Shown: positions 1 to 5,271, counted from the stretch's first letter. The stretch is DNA of 5,271 nt from an uncultured Bacteroidia bacterium (GCA_902797895.1 CADBUS010000090.1:1-5271), one strand, 5' to 3'. Notes: generated by a model not told the origin, from the letters alone. Program-made: numbers and translations.

Positions 1-700
1 TCAAATGTTCAGAATCTTTCTCTCCAAAGTTTGAACGGTTGAGAAACAATGCTTTGATAAGTTCAGCGTTTGTCAATGAAATTTTGCCTATATTGAGACG
101 GGTGAAAACTTTTATAGGGTCTTCATCAACGGATTCGTACCAGATGAATTTCACATTGTAAAGAAGAGTCTTTTTAAAGACTTCTTTATCTATTATATCA
201 TTTATATCATTGTCAAGCCGAGATACCACGGTTTGTTTCGCCTGGTAAATATGATAATAATCGATATTTTTATCATCTTTCTTGTTTTCGTCAATATTTT
301 TTAGAAATACTTTACTGTCGTTCCTGGTTTCGTATTCTAAGGAATATACAGATGTTTTTTCTGTTTTTTCTAACACAGAAAGGATTATGAATAGAGTAGT
401 CAATCGTTGCTGACCATCAATTACTTCCCAAGAACCCTTTAACAAGGTTTCAACTTCTTTAATCGAAGATGCAGCCTTAATGCTATTTAAGACATCGTCA
501 TCTTTTCGTTTAACTACCAATGGCTGTAAACAATAGAACTCATATTCCTGCTTTTTCTTTTTTGAAAATTCCCAAATGTCGTTAAGCAAGTCTTTTACCT
601 GCTGCTCCGTCCATCGATATCCACGCTGATAACTCGGTATAAAGAAGTTCATTCCAAGAATATCGCTTACCGATTTTAATTCAATCTTTTTTTCGGTCAT
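1..700 (-). CDS. DUF262 / GmrSD N-terminal-like domain protein (partial, C-terminus beyond left edge)
   Basis: Reading the minus strand from the ATG at 698-700 gives 233 uninterrupted codons that run off the left edge. Diagnostic DUF262 motifs appear in order: IPSYQRGYRW (residues 21-30), the DGQQR signature in VIDGQQRLTTL (D95-R99), and FTRLNIGKISLTNAEL (199-214). DUF262 has a ParB-like fold. In GmrSD-type modification-dependent restriction enzymes and in SspE, the DGQQR region takes part in nucleotide binding or hydrolysis and in sensing modified DNA. A C-terminal DUF1524 HNH nuclease half is common in the family but would lie outside this window, so restriction activity cannot be claimed. 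Some DUF262 proteins are stand-alone or have other C-termini. The gene follows the 251-aa gene in the same direction after 126 bp. No convincing promoter was seen in that gap, so co-transcription is possible. Family assignment is secure; function is inferred. Confidence 0.93.
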   Translation of the reverse strand, partial: MTEKKIELKSVSDILGMNFFIPSYQRGYRWTEQQVKDLLNDIWEFSKKKKQEYEFYCLQPLVVKRKDDDVLNSIKAASSIKEVETLLKGSWEVIDGQQRLTTLFIILSVLEKTEKTSVYSLEYETRNDSKVFLKNIDENKKDDKNIDYYHIYQAKQTVVSRLDNDINDIIDKEVFKKTLLYNVKFIWYESVDEDPIKVFTRLNIGKISLTNAELIKALFLNRSNFGEKDSEHL

Positions 701-826
701 ATAAAATAGTTTAGTGGTTCATTAATGATAATTTTGTTTTATACAAGCAAGATAACTAATCTCTCTGCAATAATAATAATAATTTCCAAACTCAAGCTCC
801 GTCTCAAAATCCCATCATGTATGCCC
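701..826. other. Spacer between the DUF262 and 251-aa genes
   Basis: This 126-bp AT-rich spacer separates two minus-strand genes. It contains a perfect (AAT)5 run at 769-783. I saw no clear TAnnTTTG box, terminator hairpin or small ORF on the minus strand, so it may be an internal operon spacer. Confidence 0.5.
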
Positions 827-1582
827 TTAAATCTCTATGAATGAGTGGCGTTTGCCGAATTGGTTGACAATATGCTGGTGGGTGATTTTTATATCAATCA
901 TAAAATCGTTCATTCTCAAAAGGTCCGGAATGGAATAATACTTATGGGTGCATAGGTCGTGAACTGCGTAGCAAATGCAAATATGCTTGAACTCTGCGCG
1001 GTAAAGATACCCTTCTGACCACGACTCGCCATCGTTGAGGTCATCTTCTATCCCCAATTCTGCTGCACTCATTTCACATTTGTGGTCTAAATTGTATGAA
1101 ATATAGCATTGTGCGCACTCCGGCACTCCCGAAGTTCTATAAAACTCATAGAGAATATCTAACATTTGGGCAAAAGGAGAGTTGTATAAATTGGGCTCAA
1201 TCTCATCTGAAATAACAGAATCCTGTTCATCATTAAATACATAGCGTAGTGTTGCTTCCAGCATAATATCATCGTCAAAATCAGGATCATATCCCTCTTT
1301 TAATATAGAACGATATAATTTAAGGGCCTTAGTGTGCATTTTATCGGTCAGCTCTTTCAGGCGCTCATTCACTTGTTTGAAACGCTCTATCTCGTTGGTT
1401 GTGCATAAAAACATCTCATTCAGCAATACATAACGATTGCCAATCAACTTCTCTAATTGTTCTATCTCTCTATGTGTGAGGTTTGAAAGCGAAAATGGGA
1501 TGATACTGTTTTCGTTATATTTGACTACCTTGAGTATCTGTTCCTCAATTTCAGCGAGCTCCTGTTTTTGCTTTTTAGTCAT
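827..1582 (-). CDS. Hypothetical protein, 251 aa, unrecognised family
   Basis: This intact ORF runs from the ATG at 1580-1582 to a TAA at 827-829. I do not recognise the family. The N-terminal third (residues 1-95) is rich in Lys and Glu and looks helical, possibly coiled-coil (LAEIEEQILKVV, EIEQLEKLIG, RFKQVNERLKEL). The middle (98-135) is very acidic (YDPDFDDD, NDEQDSVISDEIEP). The C-terminal half carries a cysteine cluster, C156-x2-C159-x9-C169, followed by a histidine/cysteine-rich stretch (H200, C202, C204, H208, C211, H213), then the segment YSIPDLLRMNDF (216-227). The Cys/His spacing could bind a metal, but this is only a suggestion. There is no signal peptide or membrane segment, so it is probably cytoplasmic. 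It lies upstream of the DUF262 gene on the same strand and is divergent from the RhuM-Fic gene. Confidence is high that it is a gene and nil on function. Confidence 0.85.
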   Translation of the reverse strand: MTKKQKQELAEIEEQILKVVKYNENSIIPFSLSNLTHREIEQLEKLIGNRYVLLNEMFLCTTNEIERFKQVNERLKELTDKMHTKALKLYRSILKEGYDPDFDDDIMLEATLRYVFNDEQDSVISDEIEPNLYNSPFAQMLDILYEFYRTSGVPECAQCYISYNLDHKCEMSAAELGIEDDLNDGESWSEGYLYRAEFKHICICYAVHDLCTHKYYSIPDLLRMNDFMIDIKITHQHIVNQFGKRHSFIEI

Positions 1583-1611
1583 ATCAATGCGTTTTAATTT
1601 ATTACTGCGGA

Positions 1612-1619
1612 CAAAAATA
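1612..1619 (-). promoter_or_regulatory. Candidate Bacteroidota -7 box for the 251-aa gene
   Basis: On the minus strand this reads TATTTTTG, an exact match to TAnnTTTG, ending 29 bp before the ATG at 1582. No TTTG was found at the expected -33 distance. An 8-mer of this degeneracy can occur by chance, so the call rests mainly on position. Confidence 0.35.
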
Positions 1620-1691
1620 TGCTATTGGTGTGCAAGGAAGTGGCACAGGCAATTTTACTAAATATGCTCGCAGAGGTAGTGTTTTATTGCT

Positions 1692-1699
1692 TAACTTTG
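1692..1699 (+). promoter_or_regulatory. Candidate Bacteroidota -7 box for the RhuM-Fic gene
   Basis: The sequence TAACTTTG matches the Bacteroidota -7 consensus TAnnTTTG and lies 20 bp before the ATG at 1720. It would give a leader of only about 15 nt. A clear -33 TTTG is not visible about 20 bp upstream. It faces away from the minus-strand box at 1612-1619, consistent with a divergent promoter region at 1583-1719. Confidence 0.45.
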
Positions 1700-1719
1700 A
1701 GCGTTGAAATTTTGGTGTT

Positions 1720-2718
1720 ATGGAAGAGAGGAAAGAGATTGTAGTTTATCAGTCTGAAGACGGACAGGTAACTATGGAAGCAATGGTAGATGCTTCCAAC
1801 GAGACTATTTGGGCAACTCAAAAGGCTATAGCAGAGCTTTTGGGAGTAGGCACTCAAGCTATTACTAAGCATTTAGCCAATATTTATCGAGTTGGAGAGT
1901 TATTAAAAGAAGCAACTTGTTCCATTTTGGAACAAGTTCGTCAAGAGGGAAATCGGAGAGTATTGCGAAAGCTTGAGTTTTATAACCTTGACGCCATTAT
2001 ATCAATAGGTTATAGAGTGAACTCTATCCGTGCAACCCAATTCCGTATTTGGGCAACAGGGATTATCAAGCAGTATATACTCAAAGGATATGCTATAAAT
2101 AGAGCTGCTGTTTCTGAGCAAAAATATGAAGATTTGAAAAATGCTGTAGGGCTTTTGGAGAATCTCTTTAGCAAGGAACTTATGCTTACATCAGACCAGG
2201 CCCTAGGGCTTTTTGATGTTATTCGTGATTATACATACGCTCTTGATACTCTGGATTCTTATGATTATCAAAGCCTTAAAATTACAGATACAACCTCCCC
2301 GGAAAGATTCCACGCAACATACGAAAATGCAATGGAAACTATTCGTAGTTTGAAAATCAAGTTTGCTGAAAGCGACTTGTTTGGCGTAGAAAAGGATGCC
2401 TCTTTCCATAGTAGCATAGGGCAGATTTACCAAACGTGGGGCGGTAAAGAACTATATCCGAGCATAGAAGAAAAGGCTGCTATGCTATTGTACTTAGTTG
2501 TTAAAAACCATTCATTTGTGGATGGCAATAAGCGTATTGCGGCTACTTTGTTCTTATGGTTTATGCAAAATAATGGCATTTTGTATCGCCCTAACGGCAC
2601 TAAGCGCATAGCAGACAGCACCTTAGTCGCCCTAACTCTTATGATAGCCGAGAGCCGTACAGATGAAATGGAGACAATAGTGAAAGTGGTTGTGAATCTG
2701 ATAAATAAACGGAACTAA
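1720..2718 (+). CDS. RhuM-Fic/Doc fusion protein (virulence RhuM family N-terminus, Fic domain C-terminus)
   Basis: This intact 332-aa protein has two parts. Residues 1 to about 130 resemble the RhuM family: an opening VVYQSEDGQVTMEAMVD, a helix-turn-helix-like stretch TQKAIAELLGVGTQAITKHL (33-52), then LEFYNLDAIISIGYRVNSIRA (85-105). The rest is a Fic/Doc domain with the active-site motif H264-S-F-V-D-G-N-K-R272. His264 is the expected base, Asp268 the metal ligand, and Gly269-Asn270-Lys271-Arg272 the anion hole. Fic proteins transfer AMP or another nucleotide part to hydroxyls, while Doc phosphorylates EF-Tu. The motif is mixed: GN is Fic-like, but NKR and the lack of the second Arg (position 275 is Ala) are Doc-like. 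I found no (S/T)xxxE(G/N) self-inhibition motif and no small antitoxin gene beside it. Such fusions are common in Bacteroidota, often near restriction-modification genes. The substrate is unknown. Confidence 0.93.
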   Translation: MEERKEIVVYQSEDGQVTMEAMVDASNETIWATQKAIAELLGVGTQAITKHLANIYRVGELLKEATCSILEQVRQEGNRRVLRKLEFYNLDAIISIGYRVNSIRATQFRIWATGIIKQYILKGYAINRAAVSEQKYEDLKNAVGLLENLFSKELMLTSDQALGLFDVIRDYTYALDTLDSYDYQSLKITDTTSPERFHATYENAMETIRSLKIKFAESDLFGVEKDASFHSSIGQIYQTWGGKELYPSIEEKAAMLLYLVVKNHSFVDGNKRIAATLFLWFMQNNGILYRPNGTKRIADSTLVALTLMIAESRTDEMETIVKVVVNLINKRN

Positions 2719-2753
2719 CTGATATTTAATTGAATAATTGTCACTATAATCTC

Positions 2754-2776
2754 TGTTCAATAATATTTACAGAACA
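2754..2776. terminator. Possible weak bidirectional terminator
   Basis: TGTTC at 2754-2758 and GAACA at 2772-2776 can form a 5-bp stem with a 13-nt loop, extendable past mismatches by ATC (2749-2751) and GAT (2778-2780). It lies in the 63-bp gap between the convergent RhuM-Fic and 129-aa genes, with some T residues after it on the plus strand. The stem is short and AT-rich, so the call is tentative. Confidence 0.25.
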
Positions 2777-2781
2777 TGATT

Positions 2782-3171
2782 TTATATCCATAAGTCTCTG
2801 TAATAGTCTATAAACAACTGCATTCCCTCTTTTATCTTCTCTTGTTTTTCGACAGGAAGATTGTCAAAGTCACTACCACTTGTAAACCATTGATACTCTT
2901 CAAATGCATAGAGCATTTTACGGATGATTGCCAACCACTTCCTATAACCATCAGCTACATCGCATCCTTCAGCTAATCTACTTGGGCAGCCGCCATTTGG
3001 TCCTTTTTGAGCATTTAGAAAAGCCCTAAGGTGCTCAGAAATAATCCGAGCAAGCCTAGTATGAAGACTCCAAACATCTTCATAAGAGACTCCGGCAAAA
3101 CCTGCATGAGCCTTTTTTTCCTTACACTTGTCTTTCCACTTAGGGTTCTTACCAAACATATAATCATCCAT
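2782..3171 (-). CDS. Phage-type hypothetical protein, 129 aa
   Basis: This is an intact ORF from the ATG at 3169-3171 to a TAA at 2782-2784. The pattern matches, from memory, a family of small uncharacterised proteins carried by many phages and prophages. Its features are an aromatic/acidic lead into YEDVWSLHTRLARIISEHLR (residues 30-49), then a central Trp followed by IIRKMLYAFEE (82-92), and a C-terminal helix resembling EGMQLFIDYYRDLW (115-128). No enzyme motif is visible. The protein seems soluble and mostly helical, with a Lys-rich N-terminus (WKDKCKEKK, 12-20). Its biochemical role is unknown to me. It stands alone on the minus strand between two plus-strand genes with no other phage gene beside it, so it may be a prophage relic or a domesticated gene. 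It shares the 3172-3345 spacer with the divergent ATPase gene. I found no exact TAnnTTTG box for it. Confidence 0.85.
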   Translation of the reverse strand: MDDYMFGKNPKWKDKCKEKKAHAGFAGVSYEDVWSLHTRLARIISEHLRAFLNAQKGPNGGCPSRLAEGCDVADGYRKWLAIIRKMLYAFEEYQWFTSGSDFDNLPVEKQEKIKEGMQLFIDYYRDLWI

Positions 3172-3237
3172 AGTACACCATTGTTTTAATTCGGGTGCAA
3201 ATCAAATAAACCTTTGTGCAATTTTCAGGCACAGGCT

Positions 3238-3269
3238 TTTGCCATAATAAAAAATAATTGCTAAATTTG
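3238..3269 (+). promoter_or_regulatory. Bacteroidota promoter for the ATPase gene
   Basis: A -33 element TTTG (3238-3241) is followed after 20 bp by TAAATTTG (3262-3269), an exact TAnnTTTG -7 element. Spacing and both boxes fit the Bacteroidota housekeeping sigma factor. Transcription would start near 3274, where the 14-bp repeat array begins, leaving a leader of about 70 nt before the ATG at 3346. This is the best promoter in the window, although no transcript data are available. Confidence 0.6.
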
Positions 3270-3272
3270 CGC

Positions 3273-3314
3273 AACGTAATTTACGCTTCGTAATTTACGC
3301 AACGCAATTTACGC
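3273..3314 (+). repeat. Three tandem 14-bp units, each with an 11-bp near-palindrome (operator-like)
   Basis: The units are AACGTAATTTACGC (3273-3286), TTCGTAATTTACGC (3287-3300) and AACGCAATTTACGC (3301-3314). A degenerate fourth (9 of 14 bases) may precede them at 3259-3272, overlapping the -7 box. Each unit holds CGTAA-T-TTACG (3275-3285, 3289-3299), with one mismatch in the third (3303-3313). The dyads repeat every 14 bp from the predicted transcription start, ending 31 bp before the ATPase ATG. This layout would suit cooperative binding of a dimeric repressor, or an RNA leader element. The cognate protein is unknown. The repeats and dyads are seen directly; the role is inferred. Confidence 0.75.
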
Positions 3315-3345
3315 AACATAAACTAAATGATTAACAAAAGGTATT

Positions 3346-4476
3346 ATGTCAACAAAAATCAAAAACCCATTCATAATCTCCGGATATGATTCTCCAAAGT
3401 ATTTTTGCAATCGTAAAAAGGAGACAGAAGAGCTATTAAAAGCACTACAGAATGGCAGAAATGTAACCCTAATCTCTCCAAGAAGAATGGGTAAAACCGG
3501 CCTTATTCACCATCTGTTCCACACTTTAAAGCGCAGTTCCAAAGATGTTGTAACCATATATGTAGATCTCTTTTCTACCACAAATCTTACTGAGTTTACA
3601 AAACTCTTTGCAGATTCGGTCTTTGGGCAACTCGATTCCAATCCAACTAAGTTGTTGGCAAAGCTCACATCCTTTTTCAAGGGCTTGCGGCCGACCATAA
3701 AATTAGATGAGTTTACAGGTATGCCAAAGCTCTCTGTAGAGATAGATAGCGGTGAGGAGAGCAAAACCTTAAAGCAAATTTTTGAATACCTAAAGAGCTC
3801 ATCAAAAGAGTGTTACATAGCCTTTGATGAGTTTCAACAGATAGCCGCTTATCCTCAAAATAATGTGGAGGCACTTTTGCGTTCGCATATTCAGAATATG
3901 CACAATGTGCATTTTATATTTTCCGGCAGCAAAGAGCATCTGCTTAGCCAAATGTTTCTCTCCCCCAAACGCCCATTCTATCAAAGTACCTCTTCCATAA
4001 CATTAAGCGTAATACCGCAAAAGGAGTATTTTGCATTTGCAGCCTCGTTTTTCAAAAAGCAGGGGCGCATTTTGCCAAAAGAGGTTTTCCATACCATATA
4101 TACCAATTATCAAGGCCATACCTGGTATATCCAAAAAGTTTTGAATCATATCTATGCCAAAAGTAATAGAGATATTACAGAAAGGCTTGTAAAAGAGGTT
4201 ATTATCGAGATAATAAAAGAGAATGAATTTTACTATCAGATGCTTTTAAGAGCCTATCCGAATGGGCAGGGTAGGTTGCTTAAGGCTGTGGCAAAGCAAA
4301 AAATAGTGGCAGAAATTATGGCCGGTTCATTTATAGCTGCAAATAATCTCGTTGCCACAAGTAGCGTATCGGGCGCCCTTAAACGGCTATTGGAAGATGA
4401 AATTCTCTACCTTACTCCCGATGGCTATATAGTCTATGACCGTTTCTTTGGTCAATGGCTTGCCAGCTTGCCTTAA
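3346..4476 (+). CDS. P-loop ATPase of the ATPase_2 (archaeal-type, STAND-like) family
   Basis: This intact 376-aa protein starts at the ATG at 3346 and ends with TAA at 4474-4476. The N-terminus NPFIISGYDSPKYFCNRKKE (7-26) is the usual lead-in, placing the ATPase just after a short strand-turn segment. Walker A is SPRRMGKT (44-51, with K50 and T51). Walker B is YIAFDEF (157-163, with D161 and E162). A sensor-like segment IFSGSKEH follows at 191-198. The C-terminal part (about 290-376) reads as a winged-helix-type domain: a helix with VSGALKRLLEDEIL (341-354), then a beta-wing YLTPDGYIVYDRFF. Many Bacteroidota genomes carry several copies of this family. Members are thought to use ATP hydrolysis as switches or motors, but their substrates are unknown. 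The protein is soluble, with no membrane segment. The repeat-bearing leader suggests tight regulation, and the winged helix could make the protein its own regulator, which is speculative. It converges with the PLD gene, with 20 bp between stop codons. Confidence 0.93.
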   Translation: MSTKIKNPFIISGYDSPKYFCNRKKETEELLKALQNGRNVTLISPRRMGKTGLIHHLFHTLKRSSKDVVTIYVDLFSTTNLTEFTKLFADSVFGQLDSNPTKLLAKLTSFFKGLRPTIKLDEFTGMPKLSVEIDSGEESKTLKQIFEYLKSSSKECYIAFDEFQQIAAYPQNNVEALLRSHIQNMHNVHFIFSGSKEHLLSQMFLSPKRPFYQSTSSITLSVIPQKEYFAFAASFFKKQGRILPKEVFHTIYTNYQGHTWYIQKVLNHIYAKSNRDITERLVKEVIIEIIKENEFYYQMLLRAYPNGQGRLLKAVAKQKIVAEIMAGSFIAANNLVATSSVSGALKRLLEDEILYLTPDGYIVYDRFFGQWLASLP

Positions 4477-4496
4477 TGCTCTTTGAGCCCCCAAAT

Positions 4497-5009
4497 CTAC
4501 TTGACAGGGTCCTGGCAATACTCTCTGCGTTTGCAAGATTTGCAATGCTTTCCCATCCAGACCTCATCGAATTGATTCATAGCCTGTTCAACGATTTGCG
4601 GATCATCGGCCAAGATACCTGCCTCAAAGTTGCGCTTGTTATCGCTTTTCATTCCGATGCCGGCACCTGTAAGGTTTGCACTACCGATATAAGCCTCTTT
4701 ACCATCAAATACGAGCATCTTGAAATGAACACGAGGACACAGCACTCGCTCCAAATGCTCAAAAAGCAGCGGATATTTATCAAAGTCCTCACGAAAGTTC
4801 GGGCCCGGTTCCTTTGCGTGAATGAGCCTTACCTCCACACCGCGCCGAATAAGTTGTGCAATGAGCGCCAGAAATGGTTTCTTCTCTTTGCCAATCTCAA
4901 CATAAAGGTCTTTAATATCGGCAGTGCCAATCCAAAGAATCTGCTTCACAGATTTAACTCGTGATAGCACTGCTTTATAGTGGTCGGAGTTGGAGATATA
5001 TGAAGTCAT
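4497..5009 (-). CDS. Phospholipase D-family (single HKD) nuclease with C-terminal Cys cluster
   Basis: This intact 170-aa protein starts at the ATG at 5007-5009 and ends with TAG at 4497-4499. It has one HKD motif: H95-F-K97 with D102 and G109-S110-x-N112, followed by NFEAGIL (127-133). A single motif in a small protein fits the Nuc/BfiI type, in which a dimer builds one active site that cleaves phosphodiester bonds through a phosphohistidine. DNA or RNA as substrate is more likely than lipid, but neither is shown. The tail has H155-C156-x2-C159-x5-C165, a possible metal-binding knuckle. No signal peptide is evident, which argues for a cytoplasmic role, unlike secreted Nuc. The gene follows the exonuclease gene on the same strand after 67 bp. 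The start is fixed by two in-frame stops (TAA TGA) close upstream with no other ATG between, and it is overlapped by the stop of a small leader ORF. Confidence 0.92.
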   Translation of the reverse strand: MTSYISNSDHYKAVLSRVKSVKQILWIGTADIKDLYVEIGKEKKPFLALIAQLIRRGVEVRLIHAKEPGPNFREDFDKYPLLFEHLERVLCPRVHFKMLVFDGKEAYIGSANLTGAGIGMKSDNKRNFEAGILADDPQIVEQAMNQFDEVWMGKHCKSCKRREYCQDPVK

Positions 5010-5056
5010 AATGATGTCATAATGATGTCATTAATTCGTTCGGATAATGATGTCAT
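5005..5056 (-). repeat. 11-bp tandem repeat with an extra copy at the PLD start
   Basis: The 13-mer ATAATGATGTCAT occurs exactly at 5008-5020, 5019-5031 and 5044-5056 (plus-strand reading). The first two overlap as tandem 11-bp units. On the minus strand the units read ATGACATCATT, ATGACATCATT and then ATGACTTCATA, which is the PLD start itself. Each unit holds a small dyad, ATGA-N2-TCAT. The array could be an operator, a translation-control element or a slippage product of the gene start. Confidence 0.75.
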
Positions 5057-5065
5057 AATTTCCAT
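5006..5065 (-). CDS. Possible 19-aa leader ORF whose stop overlaps the PLD start
   Basis: On the minus strand, ATG at 5063-5065 opens a 19-codon frame, MEIMTSLSERINDIIMTSL. Its TGA (5006-5008) overlaps the PLD ATG (5007-5009) as ATGA. Such overlaps allow translational coupling. Internal ATGs at 5056 and 5020 are in the same frame. The peptide is largely made by the 11-bp repeats, so it may be a by-product of them. No ribosome-binding signal can be judged, because Bacteroidota rarely use Shine-Dalgarno pairing. Confidence 0.3.
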   Translation of the reverse strand: MEIMTSLSERINDIIMTSL

Positions 5066-5076
5066 ATAATAATAAT

Positions 5077-5271
5077 TTACAATATTTCTCTTGCTATCCA
5101 AGCACATGCCTCTGCATCGGCGAGGGCGTGGTGGTGATTCTCCAAGCAATAGCCACAGGCTGCGGCGACGGTGTGGAGCTGGTGGTTTTCCAAATCAGGG
5201 AGCACTCGCCTTGAAACACAAAGAGTGTCGTGGAACTCATAGCCGGGGTAGTCCATCTGATAGCAACGGAA
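5077..5271 (-). CDS. 3'-5' exonuclease, DnaQ/RNase T-like (DEDDh), C-terminal fragment in window
   Basis: The minus strand from 5271 encodes 64 codons and a TAA at 5077-5079; the start lies beyond the right edge. The visible part ends in NHHHALADAEACAWIAREIL (45-64 of the fragment). It contains the ExoIII motif of DEDDh exonucleases, H47-x4-D52, which supplies the general-base His and a metal-binding Asp. Earlier, YEFHDTLCVSRRVLP (11-25) and LHTVAAACG (32-40) match the usual middle of this family. The ExoI and ExoII motifs are outside the window. Relatives remove nucleotides from DNA or RNA 3' ends in proofreading, repair or RNA maturation. The GC content (about 53% by hand count) is well above the AT-rich genes to the left, so this may be a core gene at the island edge. 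It likely heads a transcript continuing into the PLD gene. Family is secure; role is open. Confidence 0.88.
   Translation of the reverse strand, partial: FRCYQMDYPGYEFHDTLCVSRRVLPDLENHQLHTVAAACGYCLENHHHALADAEACAWIAREIL

Noticed and set aside
769..783. (AAT)5 microsatellite as a phase-variation switch for the DUF262 gene
   Set aside because: It is about 70 bp upstream of the start codon, outside the coding frame, and not between recognisable promoter boxes. It is probably just AT-rich spacer.
1642..1650. The 9-mer GGCACAGGC, present here and at 3228-3236, both in divergent promoter spacers
   Set aside because: The two copies sit at different distances from the promoter boxes and the flanks differ, so chance is the simpler reading.
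1437..1661. A 74-codon plus-strand open frame overlapping the start of the 251-aa gene
   Set aside because: It is antisense to a longer coherent ORF, and its Ser/Cys/Phe-rich composition is typical of a reverse-frame artefact.
3259..3314. The 14-bp repeats as a CRISPR array or plasmid-type iterons
   Set aside because: There are no spacers and the units are too short for CRISPR. No replication initiator gene is beside them, and the position right after a promoter favours gene control.
4478..4488. Hairpin GCTC-TTT-GAGC between the convergent ATPase and PLD genes as a terminator
   Set aside because: The stem is only 4 bp and there is no T-tract on either strand, so it is too weak to call.
4455..4964. 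A 169-codon plus-strand open frame over the PLD gene
   Set aside because: It lies antisense to the PLD gene, which has a full HKD motif. The plus-frame product shows no family pattern and overlaps the ATPase end, so it is a shadow.

Overview
The window looks like an accessory, defence-flavoured stretch of a Bacteroidales (Bacteroidota) chromosome. Three things point there. Bacteroidota-type promoter boxes (TAnnTTTG, one with a correctly spaced upstream TTTG) sit ahead of several genes, Shine-Dalgarno sequences are not evident, and the proteins (RhuM-Fic/Doc fusion, ATPase_2-type AAA protein, gut-phage-like small protein) are types common in that phylum. Most of the window is AT-rich. The right edge is GC-richer (about 53% by hand count for 5077-5271), which suggests that the core chromosome resumes there.

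Layout, left to right. (1) 1-700, minus: N-terminal 233 codons of a DUF262 / GmrSD-N-like protein, running off the left edge. (2) 827-1582, minus: a 251-aa protein of unrecognised family, probably transcribed toward the DUF262 gene. (3) 1720-2718, plus: a RhuM-Fic/Doc fusion, divergent from (2), with its own TAnnTTTG box. (4) 2782-3171, minus: a 129-aa phage-type hypothetical protein, convergent with (3). (5) 3346-4476, plus: a 376-aa P-loop ATPase. Its leader carries a well-formed promoter followed by three tandem 14-bp units, each holding an 11-bp near-palindrome, located about where transcription should start. (6) 4497-5009, minus: a compact single-HKD phospholipase-D-family nuclease with a C-terminal cysteine cluster, convergent with (5). 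(7) 5077-5271, minus: the C-terminal 64 residues of a DEDDh 3'-5' exonuclease, 67 bp upstream of the PLD gene and in the same direction.

How the genes may work together: none of the pairings is proven by sequence. Several parts belong to families used in anti-phage or toxin systems: the DUF262 nucleotide-binding/modification-sensing domain, a Fic/Doc transferase, a PLD nuclease, and a AAA-type ATPase beside a phage-derived orphan gene. I recognise no complete named defence system. The most distinctive signals are two small regulatory-looking repeat arrays. One is the 14-bp palindromic array in front of the ATPase. The other is an 11-bp array at the PLD start, where each unit is a four-codon ORF whose TGA overlaps the next ATG, ending at the PLD start codon.

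There is no gene-free stretch over 300 bp. No tRNA, rRNA, CRISPR array or insertion sequence was seen.
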